DNA of 64,000 nt. Source: [Anoxybacillus] calidus. GTDB taxonomy: Bacteria; Bacillota; Bacilli; Bacillales; Anoxybacillaceae. The stretch is taken from assembly GCF_013760845.1 (NCBI RefSeq), contig NZ_JACDUU010000005.1:230624-294623 (forward strand), given 5' to 3'. Under the pieces are notes generated by a model, which saw only the letters and a program-made list of their open reading frames with translations, did not search any database and was not told the origin of the DNA. Shown one piece after another: positions 31,966 to 40,618 of this stretch (positions are counted from its first letter, which is position 1; each line of letters begins with the position of its first letter). A program made the position numbers and the translations under genes.

Positions 31966-32033
31966 GGGCTGCCCCATAAGTGCCAGACCTCACGTGTTTG
32001 TGAGGTCTGGCACTTTGCTTTAGGGTCAGCCTC
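31966..32033. repeat. family A palindromic repeat, copy 5 (short form)
   Basis: Only the outer parts remain: GGGCTGCCCC and GGGTCAGCCTC arms, then AAGTGCCAGACCTCAC pairing with GTGAGGTCTGGCACTT. The AT-rich centre of other copies is missing, which gives a tight 16-bp perfect inner stem. It serves the convergent ends of pepF and the small gene at 32026. Confidence 0.85.
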
Positions 32034-32211
32034 TTTGTTTAAATCCATTAAAGCGATTTCGATTATTTAATATCCATAGTGTAAAGAGAATGGAGAGAAA
32101 TAATAGTGGTGCTGTAATAAAGAGCGGAACAAGGTTCATAAGTCCTAATAAATAGAAAAATAAAGAAACGATCGTCATTACTATTCCAAAAAAGAGCGTA
32201 AACTTTTTCAT
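32026..32211 (-). CDS. small two-helix membrane protein
   Basis: A 61-residue protein with two hydrophobic helices (about 3-23 and 28-48) and a basic tail NNRNRFNGFKQRG. ATG is preceded by GGAGGAG. Family not recognised. Its last codons run into the right arm of family A copy 5. Confidence 0.6.
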   Translation of the reverse strand: MKKFTLFFGIVMTIVSLFFYLLGLMNLVPLFITAPLLFLSILFTLWILNNRNRFNGFKQRG

Positions 32212-32537
32212 AATCTCCTCCGAAATACTTCAAACTCTTATTTTAACTATATGATGGTTAACAAAATTCATTCATGATGACTTAAGCACTAATCAAAATA
32301 TGTTGGATAATGGAATAGAAGTAGAACCATCCATAACCTCATTTAATTATGACAAAAATGTGAACAATAACACAAAGTTATTGTCAAAACTCGACAAGAT
32401 TTGCTATTATAATGATGTGAATGAAATCACAAACAAACTTATACCCCTTTGTTTGACCGTGAAAAATTTCTCCCATCCCCTTTGTTGTCTTGATGACGAG
32501 AAAAAGACTCGGCTTTTTGCCGAGTCTTTTTCTCTAT
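32212..32537. other. intergenic stretch with one terminator
   Basis: No supported gene. The only clear structure is the spxH terminator at its right end. The left part is AT-rich and probably holds the promoter of the minus-strand gene at 32026-32211. Confidence 0.5.
32501..32531 (-). terminator. terminator of spxH
   Basis: AAAAAGACTCGG (32501-32512) and CCGAGTCTTTTT (32520-32531) form a perfect stem; on the minus strand it ends in a T run. It lies just past the spxH stop. Confidence 0.88.
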
Positions 32538-33431
32538 TTATCGATCCGTGTAAGAGATATATCGCCAAAACGTTCCGTATTTAACAGGAACTCTTTCAAC
32601 AATTTGTCTCAATTGAAGTTTTTTCATCTCCCTTTCCACTTCATTTAAAGTCATATCATATACAACAGCAATTTCTTTTGTTGCAACGAAATTAAAATAA
32701 CTTAAGAATGATTCAAGCGGAGGAGGGGAAGAAGGCTCAGGATCAAATCCGAGCATTTCATGAATAAGTTCCACATAAATTTCATAAGGATAGTAGCCGG
32801 ATATTTTAATTCCCTCATCTTCAATATTTTCATTAAAGAAGACGAGTGTTGGAATTTCATGTACTTCCATTTCAGAAGTAATTTTTAAATCACACTGAAA
32901 TGCTTTGGCTGCACTGTTAGAGTGAAGATCTTTCATAAATTCATCAACGTCCAGCTGAACACTTTTGGCACATTCTATTAATACAGCTGGGTCGCAAATG
33001 TTTTGCTTTTCAAGAAAAAGAACTTCCTGCAGTTTTCTTAAAAAACGTATTCCAGCACGTCTCCCTTGAAGCTCTGCTGCTTTAATTGCAATAGAGGCGG
33101 CGTAAGGGGTAGAGATAGGATTTTCAAGCCATAAACTTCCGTCGCAGGACATCCCATAGCGACTAGCTGTTCGTTCCCATATTTGTGCAATGTTTTCAAA
33201 CTTTTGTTTTTTAGTTAGGTTTAACGTTGCCAATTTGCCGCTCAGTATATGTCTAAGAGTAAAGTAGTGTCCATATTCAATAAGGAGCTTTTTTATGATT
33301 GGTTCAAGAGCCCAACATTCCGGGCATAATGGGTCAATAAATAAATAAATTTCTAAAGGTTTTGACTCACTTCCACAATGCTGGGAAATTAACCAAGTGT
33401 TCATCTCTTTCCCAGCTAACTTGTCGCTCAA
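32538..33431 (-). CDS. spxH: ClpXP adaptor SpxH (YjbH)
   Basis: A 297-residue DsbA-like protein that binds Spx and speeds its degradation by ClpXP. The N-terminal CxxC is in DPLCPECW (C36 and C39); the C-terminal part ([18 protein letters not shown]) looks like a small winged-helix-like region. TTG 33431 has AAAGGAG seven bases upstream and overlaps the stop of yjbI, so the two are co-transcribed. Its client gene spx is in the same window. Confidence 0.93.
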   Translation of the reverse strand: MSDKLAGKEMNTWLISQHCGSESKPLEIYLFIDPLCPECWALEPIIKKLLIEYGHYFTLRHILSGKLATLNLTKKQKFENIAQIWERTASRYGMSCDGSLWLENPISTPYAASIAIKAAELQGRRAGIRFLRKLQEVLFLEKQNICDPAVLIECAKSVQLDVDEFMKDLHSNSAAKAFQCDLKITSEMEVHEIPTLVFFNENIEDEGIKISGYYPYEIYVELIHEMLGFDPEPSSPPPLESFLSYFNFVATKEIAVVYDMTLNEVEREMKKLQLRQIVERVPVKYGTFWRYISYTDR

Positions 33432-33838
33432 GTGAATACTCCTTTCTCTGTAGAATTGTCTGGTGTATTAACCATATGATGAGCTGTTAAAACAAGCCGC
33501 TGAAAAAACTCTTCGCGCAATGGACCAGATAAGCCAATTTCATCCATTGCTTCATTCATACAAGAAAGCCATGCTTTTGCTCGTGTAGGTGTAATTTCGA
33601 ACGGTAAATGGCGAGCTCTCAGCATTGGATGACCATGCTCTTTCGTATAGAGGGCTGGGCCGCCTAAATATTGTGTTAAAAATTGTTTCTGCTTTCTTGC
33701 TGTCTCTGTTAAGTCTTTTGGGAAAATCGGTGTTAAATCTGGGTGTTTTGCCACACGTTTATAAAAAGCTTCAACAAGCTTGGAAATCATTTCTTCTCCG
33801 CCAATCGCTTCATAAGGTGTCTCGAATTGCTTTGACAT
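33428..33838 (-). CDS. yjbI: group II truncated haemoglobin YjbI
   Basis: A 136-residue haem protein. The proximal His lies in RARHLPFEI, with a Trp at the family's G8 position in KAWLSCM and a Tyr in AFYKRV for distal ligand contact. A role in oxygen or NO chemistry is known for the family. Its pairing with spxH (four-base overlap) links it to redox stress. ATG has AAAGGAG upstream. Confidence 0.92.
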   Translation of the reverse strand: MSKQFETPYEAIGGEEMISKLVEAFYKRVAKHPDLTPIFPKDLTETARKQKQFLTQYLGGPALYTKEHGHPMLRARHLPFEITPTRAKAWLSCMNEAMDEIGLSGPLREEFFQRLVLTAHHMVNTPDNSTEKGVFT

Positions 33839-33930
33839 GTTCCAAAACTCCTTTAGAAAAATAAATATTATGTACTGTTATTTTAACAATCACGATGGTT
33901 TATCTCAAATAAAGCGTCTCAAAAAAGAAA

Positions 33931-34045
33931 AGCGGAGGCGGCTTGCTTAGCTCTCGAAGCCAAATGTTCTTCACCCGCAGAAGTGCTTGACACTTCGAGG
34001 GGGAAGGTTATTTGGCAGAAGAGAGCTAGTCGCCGAAGCTAGACA
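33931..34045. repeat. family B structured repeat, locus 1, full unit
   Basis: Begins AGCGGAGGCG and ends CGCCGAAGCTAGACAA. Nested pairings: AGC-GGA-GGCG with CGCC-GAA-GCT (an internal loop of potential G-A pairs), TAGCTCTC with GAGAGCTA, CCAAATG with TATTTGG plus TTCTTC with GAAGG, and a tip GAAGTG-CTTGA-CACTTC. The whole unit folds as one rod about 115 bases long. It carries no coding potential. Confidence 0.8.
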
Positions 34046-34054
34046 AAAAGAAAA

Positions 34055-34110
34055 GCGGAGGCGACCCAATTTCGCCTAAAGGCAGCTGACGAAATGTCGC
34101 CATCCTGGCT
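34055..34110. repeat. family B repeat, locus 1, degenerate second unit
   Basis: AAAAGCGGAGGCGAC starts again four bases after the first unit's AGACAA, but the rest diverges (TTCGCC..., ...GACGAAATGTCGCC) and ends in TGGCTCCAACAA instead of the usual terminus. Confidence 0.6.
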
Positions 34111-34120
34111 CCAACAAGAA

Positions 34121-34147
34121 AACCCGCCTTTGTTGAACAGCGGGTTT
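34121..34147 (-). terminator. terminator of cwlQ
   Basis: AAACCCGC and GCGGGTTT pair around a 12-base loop, with a T run on the minus strand. It lies just past the cwlQ stop. Confidence 0.75.
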
Positions 34148-34150
34148 TGG

Positions 34151-34753
34151 TTATGAATAATATGTGTCCATTACCTTTTTCACATACGCTTGTGTTTCTT
34201 TAAATGGAGGAATTCCACCATATTTATCAACGTTTCCAGGACCTGCATTGTAAGCAGCAAGAGCAAGCGCAATATTTCCATTATAGCGGTCTAGTAAGTT
34301 TCTTAAATATTTTGTTCCTCCCTCAATATTTTCAACGGGGTCAAAAATATTATGGACACCTAACATTTTTGCTGTGCTTGGCATTAGTTGCATTAATCCG
34401 GCGGCTCCAGTGCGGCTCTTTGCATATGGATTAAAGTTCGATTCATGTTGAATGACGGCTTTAATTAAACGGGAATCGATATGATATTTTTCTGCTGCTT
34501 GATGAATAATCGCCTCCATATCTTCGCGTATGGCGTCAGTTTTCAAATTGGAAAGAGAAGGCGGTATCGTTGTTTGATTTACAATCGGTGCTTCTTCTTG
34601 TGAATTTGCGGTTTTTAGCTCACTGTTTAACATCTCTAACAAAAAAGTTTGGAAGGAAAATGATTCACTTGTATCGTTCGGTTTCATTGAATTTGGCGTA
34701 AAACTGCGCAACGCCTGTAATTCCATTAACATTTTCACTTGCTGAATGTTCAT
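34151..34753 (-). CDS. cwlQ: lytic transglycosylase CwlQ (YjbJ)
   Basis: A 200-residue peptidoglycan-cleaving enzyme with a C-terminal SLT domain. The catalytic Glu is E104 in QHESNFNPYA, followed by GAAGLMQLMPSTA and LALAAYNAGPGNVDKYGG, the canonical SLT motifs. No classical signal peptide is seen, as for B. subtilis CwlQ. The N-terminal 75 residues are low-complexity. It overlaps yjbK by four bases. Confidence 0.9.
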   Translation of the reverse strand: MNIQQVKMLMELQALRSFTPNSMKPNDTSESFSFQTFLLEMLNSELKTANSQEEAPIVNQTTIPPSLSNLKTDAIREDMEAIIHQAAEKYHIDSRLIKAVIQHESNFNPYAKSRTGAAGLMQLMPSTAKMLGVHNIFDPVENIEGGTKYLRNLLDRYNGNIALALAAYNAGPGNVDKYGGIPPFKETQAYVKKVMDTYYS

Positions 34754-35340
34754 TGTTCTCCCTCAATTTGATATTTTTTTAAATAAAACCGTCTAATTTT
34801 ATTATCGGTTTTTCGAATCGGAATGTTAAATGAACGGAGTAATTCTTCAAAAACTTGTTTTCCAAAAGTAAAATTAGTTGTTTCATATTCGATTTCATAG
34901 TCATCGGTTTGCAAGTAATGGCTATGGTCGAGTACAAGAATGCCCCCTTTATAGTCGAACTGAGCGCGATAGGTGGCAAGGGTGCCGAAATATTGAATGT
35001 GTTCTGGTTCAATACCTAAAGATTTGATAATCTCACTCATTTCTCCCTTCAGCATAGCTTGTCCATGAAGAAGAGAATAGGCTTCTTCCTTTGTAAGGGA
35101 TTCGTGTGTTTCCAGCAGTCCTTCTTTGTGAGGCTGCTTTAATGTTAATGTATAAGACCCGTTTTTTAAACGAATACGTAAAGCAGCTCCTTTTTCTTTT
35201 AAAGAAAATTGCTGCGTATCAAAATAGTGATTTTCTTGATAAATAAACGCTTCATCAGAGACTTGGAACGCTTCTTTAAGTGTTATAAATTCTTCCTTTG
35301 TAAGTAAATTTTTAAACTCAATTTCCAATTCTTGCTTCAT
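34750..35340 (-). CDS. yjbK: CYTH domain protein YjbK
   Basis: A 196-residue protein of the CYTH (triphosphate tunnel) superfamily. The N-terminal EIEFK gives the ExExK metal/triphosphate motif, and alternating charged residues in ALRIRLKNG, LTLKQP and EIEYET line the predicted tunnel. The substrate is unknown; inorganic triphosphate or a nucleotide are family possibilities. It lies beside the alarmone synthetase gene yjbM, on the opposite strand. Confidence 0.88.
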   Translation of the reverse strand: MKQELEIEFKNLLTKEEFITLKEAFQVSDEAFIYQENHYFDTQQFSLKEKGAALRIRLKNGSYTLTLKQPHKEGLLETHESLTKEEAYSLLHGQAMLKGEMSEIIKSLGIEPEHIQYFGTLATYRAQFDYKGGILVLDHSHYLQTDDYEIEYETTNFTFGKQVFEELLRSFNIPIRKTDNKIRRFYLKKYQIEGEQ

Positions 35341-35465
35341 CGTTTTCGTCCTCTCCTGCTTTATACAATTATTATCTAATGTTCATGAATGAATATCAAT
35401 GGTTTATTGTGCATAGGAGTAATGTGGTAAAATAGATGTGGATTGTTTAGTGGAAGGAGATAGTT

Positions 35466-35840
35466 ATGAAGAAAAAGATAACGATTGAGAAAACAGAAAG
35501 ACAACATAACAAACTGCTATTATTTCCTGCACCGCACTCTTTTTCACTTGAAGAGGCGAAGGCGAAAAACTATATGTTGGTGGACTCAGATGAGTTAGCG
35601 TTTGTATATATCATTGAAGTGGATAATGAGTTTATTTACATTTCAATTCCAAACTCTTTATGGACGGAGTTAAACGAAGCACTTAAAGCTCATCTGCCTG
35701 TTTTTCTGCAAGATGAAAACGTATTGCTAGAACTTACGGGAATGGCGGATGAATTGGCATACTTAATCGAAAACATTGATGGCAATGCCAATTATGGAGA
35801 AGAGATGGAAAAAGCGGTAAAAGAAGTATTTCTTGTATAA
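35466..35840 (+). CDS. yjbL: YjbL family protein (UPF0738)
   Basis: A 124-residue acidic soluble protein beginning MKKKITIEKTERQHNKLLL, containing DSDELAFVYIIEVDNEFIYI. It fits the YjbL/UPF0738 family in the same position as in B. subtilis, upstream of the small alarmone synthetase. Function unknown. ATG has GGAAGGAGA upstream. Confidence 0.82.
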   Translation: MKKKITIEKTERQHNKLLLFPAPHSFSLEEAKAKNYMLVDSDELAFVYIIEVDNEFIYISIPNSLWTELNEALKAHLPVFLQDENVLLELTGMADELAYLIENIDGNANYGEEMEKAVKEVFLV

Positions 35841-35865
35841 CTTGTTTATGGTTGGTGGTGGTTGC

Positions 35866-36501
35866 ATGACGAAACACTGGGATTTATTTTTAGCACCTTA
35901 CAAACAAGCGGTAGAGGAATTAAAAGTAAAGTTGAAAGGAATGCGGGCGCAATTTGAAATGCAAGGTGTTCATTCACCGATTGAGTTTGTGACCGGAAGA
36001 GTGAAGCCGATTGCAAGCATTCTTGATAAAGCCCAAAAGAAAAACATTCCGCTCGATAAACTTGAAGAACAAATGCAAGATATTGCGGGGCTAAGAATGA
36101 TGTGTCAGTTTGTTGATGACATCAAGACAGTTGTAGAGTTGTTGCGAAAGCGAAATGATTTTGAAATCGTTGAAGAGCGAGATTATATTACGCAAAAGAA
36201 AGAAAGCGGTTATCGTTCGTATCATGTTGTTATTCGTTATCCTGTGCAAACGATTCATGGCGAGAAAAAAATTTTAGTCGAGATTCAAATTCGTACACTT
36301 GCGATGAATTTTTGGGCAACCATTGAACACTCTTTAAACTATAAATATAGTGGTCGCTTTCCGGAGGACATTAAGCTGCGTCTGCAGCGTGCAGCGGAAG
36401 CCGCTTATCTTCTCGATGAGGAAATGTCAAAGATTCGTTTTGAGATTCAAGAAGCACAAGCTGTGTTTTCACGAAAACAAGAGGCTAAACAAGAGGATTG
36501 A
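35866..36501 (+). CDS. yjbM: small alarmone synthetase (SasB/RelQ, YjbM)
   Basis: A 211-residue single-domain (p)ppGpp synthetase. Synthetase motifs: [43 protein letters not shown] and [19 protein letters not shown]. There is no hydrolase, TGS or ACT domain, so it is a SAS and not Rel. ATG 35866 (product [14 protein letters not shown]) gives the usual length, although its RBS (GGTGGTGG) is weak. It is co-oriented with nadK. Confidence 0.94.
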   Translation: MTKHWDLFLAPYKQAVEELKVKLKGMRAQFEMQGVHSPIEFVTGRVKPIASILDKAQKKNIPLDKLEEQMQDIAGLRMMCQFVDDIKTVVELLRKRNDFEIVEERDYITQKKESGYRSYHVVIRYPVQTIHGEKKILVEIQIRTLAMNFWATIEHSLNYKYSGRFPEDIKLRLQRAAEAAYLLDEEMSKIRFEIQEAQAVFSRKQEAKQED

Positions 36502-36524
36502 TGATGATGAAAAAGGATGGAAAA

Positions 36525-37319
36525 ATGAAGTTTGCCATCACATCTAAAGGAGATGCGACATCGAATACGTTAATGCAAAAAATGAAAACGTATTTGTTAG
36601 ATTTTGAACTGGAATATGATGAAGATCAGCCCGATCTTGTTATTTCTGTCGGCGGAGACGGGACGCTTCTTTATGCATTTCACCGCTACCGCAGCCGTCT
36701 CGATAAAACGGCGTTTATTGGCGTACATACAGGCCATCTCGGTTTTTATGCGGACTGGGTGCCTGATGAAATTGAAAAGCTGGTCATTGCAATTGCGAAA
36801 ACTCCTTATCAAGTCGTAGAGTATCCGTTGTTAGAGGTGATTATTCGCTATAATAACGGGGGAAAAGAAGCAAGATATCTTGCCTTGAATGAATGTACAG
36901 TAAAAAGCGTGAGCGGCACGCTTGTGATGGACGTCGAAATTAAAGGGGATTTATTTGAGACGTTCCGTGGCGACGGGCTTTGCATTTCTACACCATCTGG
37001 AAGCACTGCTTATAATAAAGCGTTAGGCGGAGCGATTTTGCATCCGTCTTTGCAGGCGATTCAAGTAGCTGAAATGGCATCGATTAACAATCGTGTGTTC
37101 CGAACAATCGGCTCGCCACTTGTGCTTCCAGCTCATCACACGTGCTTATTGAAGCCAGTCAACGATGTGGACTTTCAAATCACGGTTGATCATTTATCTT
37201 TGCTTCATAAAGATGTGAAATCCATTCAATGCCGCGTTGCCAATGAAAAAATTCGTTTTGCCCGCTTCCGACCGTTTCCGTTTTGGAAGCGCGTCCGGGA
37301 TTCGTTTATTTGTGATTAG
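36525..37319 (+). CDS. nadK: NAD kinase
   Basis: A 264-residue enzyme that phosphorylates NAD to NADP. Motifs: [17 protein letters not shown] (GGDG), [22 protein letters not shown] and [20 protein letters not shown]. Start ATG 36525 follows AAAAGGATG and gives [10 protein letters not shown], the expected N-terminus. It follows yjbM by 23 bases and is part of the yjbL-to-yjbO unit. Confidence 0.95.
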   Translation: MKFAITSKGDATSNTLMQKMKTYLLDFELEYDEDQPDLVISVGGDGTLLYAFHRYRSRLDKTAFIGVHTGHLGFYADWVPDEIEKLVIAIAKTPYQVVEYPLLEVIIRYNNGGKEARYLALNECTVKSVSGTLVMDVEIKGDLFETFRGDGLCISTPSGSTAYNKALGGAILHPSLQAIQVAEMASINNRVFRTIGSPLVLPAHHTCLLKPVNDVDFQITVDHLSLLHKDVKSIQCRVANEKIRFARFRPFPFWKRVRDSFICD

Positions 37320-37343
37320 AAAGAAACAGAAAGGACTAGAAAG

Positions 37344-38258
37344 TTGAAATCGTTTGTTTTAACTTGGAAGATTACCGAAAAAGATGAGGGGAAGCTTGTC
37401 CGCGAGTTTTTAAAGGAGCAAAACATCTCGCGAACAGCGTTAACCGATATTAAGTTTCACGGAGGCGGCATTTATGTGAATGGCAAGTTCGTCACCGTTC
37501 GGCATGTACTGCGGGCAGGAGAGGTGCTTGAAGTGCGTTTTCCGCCAGAGCAGCGCAGTGCCGACATGGTTCCACAGCCGCTTCCTCTTTCTATCGTTTA
37601 TGAAGACGACTATTTGCTTGTCGTGAACAAGCCGCCGTTTATGTCTACCATTCCTTCGCGAGAGCATCCAACGGGAACATTAGCAAATGCTTTGCTTTAT
37701 TATTATGATCAGCAACAGTTACCAACAACCATTCACGTTGTCACACGACTTGATCGGGACACCTCAGGCTTATTGCTGGTTGCGAAGCATCGCCATGTCC
37801 ATCATCTGCTGTCAGAATTGCAAAAACGGGGACAAATCAAACGACGGTATGAAGCGGTTTGTCATGGTCAGCTAAGTCAAGATAAAGGAACAATTGATGC
37901 ACCGATCGGCCGCAAAAGCGATAGTATTATTGAGAGAGAAGTGCGCGAAGACGGTCAAAGAGCAGTGACTCACTTTCAAGTGATCAAGCGAATGCAACAT
38001 TATACGCATGTTTCATTGCAGTTAGAAACGGGCCGGACACATCAAATTCGTGTTCATATGAGCCATATTGGTCATCCACTTGTTGGGGATGAACTATATG
38101 GCGGGAGCAGGGAAAAATTATCACGTCAAGCATTACACAGCAAAGAGCTTTCGTTTTTCCATCCGTTTGTACAGAAAGAATATTGTTTTCAATCCGATCT
38201 TCCGGAGGATATGAAACGACTGATTGAACAAGAGGCTGACCCAGATACAAAGTGTTAG
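37344..38258 (+). CDS. yjbO: RluA family pseudouridine synthase (YjbO)
   Basis: A 304-residue enzyme isomerising uridines in rRNA or tRNA. The catalytic Asp lies in VTRLDRDTSGLLLVAK; GRTHQIRVHMSHIGHPLVGD is the second family signature. An S4-like N-terminal part (REFLKEQNISRTALTDIKFH) precedes the core. TTG 37344 has AAAGGAC upstream. The last eight codons (EADPDTKC) and the stop come from family A repeat copy 6, so the native C-terminus was replaced. RNA target unknown. Confidence 0.9.
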   Translation: MKSFVLTWKITEKDEGKLVREFLKEQNISRTALTDIKFHGGGIYVNGKFVTVRHVLRAGEVLEVRFPPEQRSADMVPQPLPLSIVYEDDYLLVVNKPPFMSTIPSREHPTGTLANALLYYYDQQQLPTTIHVVTRLDRDTSGLLLVAKHRHVHHLLSELQKRGQIKRRYEAVCHGQLSQDKGTIDAPIGRKSDSIIEREVREDGQRAVTHFQVIKRMQHYTHVSLQLETGRTHQIRVHMSHIGHPLVGDELYGGSREKLSRQALHSKELSFFHPFVQKEYCFQSDLPEDMKRLIEQEADPDTKC

Positions 38259-38323
38259 ACCACTCAACACTATTATATATTGCTGGTGATGTGCCTGAAC
38301 TCAGATACTTATGGCTCAGCCTC
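38232..38323. repeat. family A palindromic repeat, copy 6 (invades yjbO 3' end)
   Basis: Arms GAGGCTGACCC and GGCTCAGCCTC, inner AGTGTTAGACC facing CTCAGATACTT, AT centre shortened. It starts in frame 27 bases before the yjbO stop and ends ten bases before the convergent prpE stop. Confidence 0.8.
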
Positions 38324-38332
38324 TTTCTTATA

Positions 38333-39070
38333 TTAATCAAACTCTCTAAATTTTTCTTGTATAAAAGGCATGGTAGATGGAACGGACACAGTTTCCATTT
38401 CCGGATAACGCAGTGCTGTTAACTTCCCGCCAAAAACGCATCCTGTGTCAATGTTTACTGTTCGATTAACAGTGCGTGGCTCTTTTACTGGAGTATGTCC
38501 GTATATAATCCATGCCTTCCCTTTATAATGCTTTGCCCAATCTCGACGGACAGGGGTACCATCAGGATTCGTTTCCCCGGTAATATCTCCATACAGCACA
38601 AATGTCTGTACTTTTTTGTCATATCTTCCTATATAGTCAGCGCGAATGCCCGCATGAGCAATAACAAGTTTTCCACTGTCAAGCACTTCATAGAGGGGAG
38701 CGTTTTCGTACAACTTCATAAACTTTTTGCGAATCTCTACTTGCTTGTCAGAAGATAAAGATTCGTATTCCGCCACTGTTGTTTCAAGGCCGTGAGTAAT
38801 TTGTACATTCCGACCTAGAAAAAAGCGATACAGCTTATTGCAGTGATTTCCTGGCACATAGTAAGCAAGTTTGCTGTTAACAAGACTATACACGGTTTCA
38901 ATCATTTTCAACGACTGTGGACCACGGTCGGTTAAATCGCCAACAAAACCGAGTTTTCGTCCTTGTGGGTGAACAGGAATATTATTTTTCCACTCGTAGC
39001 CGAGTTTTTTTGTCAATTTTTTAAATTCATCATAACAACCGTGAATATCACCAATAATATCTATTTTCAT
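38333..39070 (-). CDS. prpE: bis(5'-nucleosyl)-tetraphosphatase PrpE
   Basis: A 245-residue metallophosphoesterase. DIHGCYDEF (D8, H10), [15 protein letters not shown] and [10 protein letters not shown] are the metal-binding motifs. PrpE hydrolyses Ap4A-type dinucleotides and in B. subtilis also affects spore germination. ATG 39070 has GGTGAG upstream and gives [12 protein letters not shown]. Neighbours match the yjbO-prpE (yjbP) order. Confidence 0.92.
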   Translation of the reverse strand: MKIDIIGDIHGCYDEFKKLTKKLGYEWKNNIPVHPQGRKLGFVGDLTDRGPQSLKMIETVYSLVNSKLAYYVPGNHCNKLYRFFLGRNVQITHGLETTVAEYESLSSDKQVEIRKKFMKLYENAPLYEVLDSGKLVIAHAGIRADYIGRYDKKVQTFVLYGDITGETNPDGTPVRRDWAKHYKGKAWIIYGHTPVKEPRTVNRTVNIDTGCVFGGKLTALRYPEMETVSVPSTMPFIQEKFREFD

Positions 39071-39113
39071 GTTCTCACCAACTTTCAAAGTTTATTCTGT
39101 TCTAATCATCCAT

Positions 39114-39142
39114 AAGTCTCCCACCTCTACAGGTGAGAGACA
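39114..39142. mobile_element. solitary IS200/IS605-like end hairpin, copy 2
   Basis: GTCTCCCACCT (39116-39126) faces AGGTGAGAGAC (39131-39141) with one mismatch around CTAC. The 16-mer AAGTCTCCCACCTCTA at 39114-39129 is identical to that at 6188-6203 and in the same orientation. No transposase is present, so it looks like an excision scar or mini-element. Confidence 0.45.
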
Positions 39143-39237
39143 ACGGACGTTAGAGGTACGATAAGTACAACTAATATCATTGGGTAGGGAATGAAGTTTC
39201 ACTTTAATTTCATTTTTCGCAGAAATTTAATTACTAA

Positions 39238-39266
39238 ACAAAAAAGCCGCAAAGACGCGGCTTTAT
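39238..39266 (-). terminator. terminator of the rodA-like gene
   Basis: AAAGCCGC (39243-39250) pairs with GCGGCTTT (39257-39264), with a T run on the minus strand. Confidence 0.8.
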
Positions 39267-40441
39267 TGACGATCGGAAGAAAACATAAACTTTTTCGTGC
39301 GCGAGCGGACATTTAAGACAAGGCCGATCGCAATCATATATGTGGCGAGCGAACTTCCTCCATAGCTGATAAATGGCAGTGGCAAACCTGTGATCGGCAA
39401 AAGCCCAATCGTCATACCGATGTTTTGAAATACTTGGAATGTAATCATGCCAATGACGCCTGCGCACAAATAACTACCGAATAAATCATGGCTTTCTAAA
39501 GCGGTATGAATCATTCGATAAACTAATAAGAAGAATAAAGAAATAACGATGCTGGCACCGATAAAGCCAAATTGTTCAGCAATGATTCCAAAAATAAAAT
39601 CGGTATGTGCCTCTGGGAGATAAACTTCTAAATTTTGATATCCCTTTCCATAAAGTTCACCAGAACCGATTGCAAGCAAGGAGCGAATTAATTGGAAGCC
39701 TTGCTCATTAGAGTATTCGTAGGGTGCTAACCAACCGTAAAAACGGTCTAATTGATATTCCTTCAAAATATATTTATGGAAAAAGTCAGGGAATTTAAAG
39801 AAAATAAATACTAATGTAGCAGTAACAAAAATACCACTGAAAATAATGCCGAAAATAATGCGCCAGCGAATGCCAGAAACGAGTAGTAAAGAACCGAGAA
39901 TAGCCGTAAAAACCATCGACATTCCTAAGTCAGGCTGTTTCATTAACAAGAGTAACGGAGGAAACGTCGCCAAAACCATTTTTCCTAATAGTTTAAAATC
40001 GTCCTGAATCGTCGGATTAGGATTTTTTTCTCTATGGTTAACAATAATGCGACTTAGTACAATAATCATAAAAATTTTCATCAGTTCAGACGGCTGGAAG
40101 TTACCAAGGGGACCAAGTGAATACCAGCTCGTTGCCCCTTTAATTGTTTGTGTTCCCGGCACTTTAAGTTCAAGTCCAATCAGCAGCAACATGCCAAAAC
40201 CATACAAATACCAAGCAATTTGAAAGAAGCGGTCATAGTCGATAATCATCGTTGCTGCAATGACAAATGCACCAACACCGTACCACATTAACTGCTTTTG
40301 CGCAAAGTTTACCTCTTGCAGCTTCAGTGGCAAAGAAGGCTCGGCGCTGTCAATGGCAATCGCACTAATAATCGCCATTAAAAAGAGAATAAACAGCAAA
40401 TTATAATCTAATTTTTGTTGTGGTGTTTTATCGTTTCCCAT
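39263..40441 (-). CDS. rodA: SEDS peptidoglycan polymerase, RodA type
   Basis: A 392-residue membrane protein with about ten helices that polymerises lipid II into glycan strands, working with a class B PBP. SEDS signatures: GATSWYSLGPLGNFQPSELMK-type segment near 112-132, KQPDLGMSM, and the C-terminal PLPFISYGGSSLATYM. Its closest type is RodA (elongation) because the FtsW-specific C-terminal tail is absent. It is a single gene behind GGAGATGGG. Confidence 0.88.
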   Translation of the reverse strand: MGNDKTPQQKLDYNLLFILFLMAIISAIAIDSAEPSLPLKLQEVNFAQKQLMWYGVGAFVIAATMIIDYDRFFQIAWYLYGFGMLLLIGLELKVPGTQTIKGATSWYSLGPLGNFQPSELMKIFMIIVLSRIIVNHREKNPNPTIQDDFKLLGKMVLATFPPLLLLMKQPDLGMSMVFTAILGSLLLVSGIRWRIIFGIIFSGIFVTATLVFIFFKFPDFFHKYILKEYQLDRFYGWLAPYEYSNEQGFQLIRSLLAIGSGELYGKGYQNLEVYLPEAHTDFIFGIIAEQFGFIGASIVISLFFLLVYRMIHTALESHDLFGSYLCAGVIGMITFQVFQNIGMTIGLLPITGLPLPFISYGGSSLATYMIAIGLVLNVRSRTKKFMFSSDRQ

Positions 40442-40618
40442 TTTTCACCCATCTCCATATTAAGAGCTTTACCATATCCATATTAGCTAATTCTATTATT
40501 TTTGCAAAGAGGAAGAGTTTAAATCAAGTAGAAAAACTTGCTTATTTCATTACAAATAAGGTAAGATTTATTACTATGTAAAAAGACACAATTATGTTCG
40601 AGAGGAGGTAATGATTAC

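Noticed and set aside
32300..32584. Plus-strand open frame of 94 codons opposite the end of spxH
   Set aside because: It runs through the spxH terminator and into the antisense of spxH, has no good RBS, and its composition is that of AT-rich spacer.
40442..40618. Search for an M-box riboswitch before mgtE
   Set aside because: The gap is only about 175 bases, with no M-box core motif or terminator that I could see.
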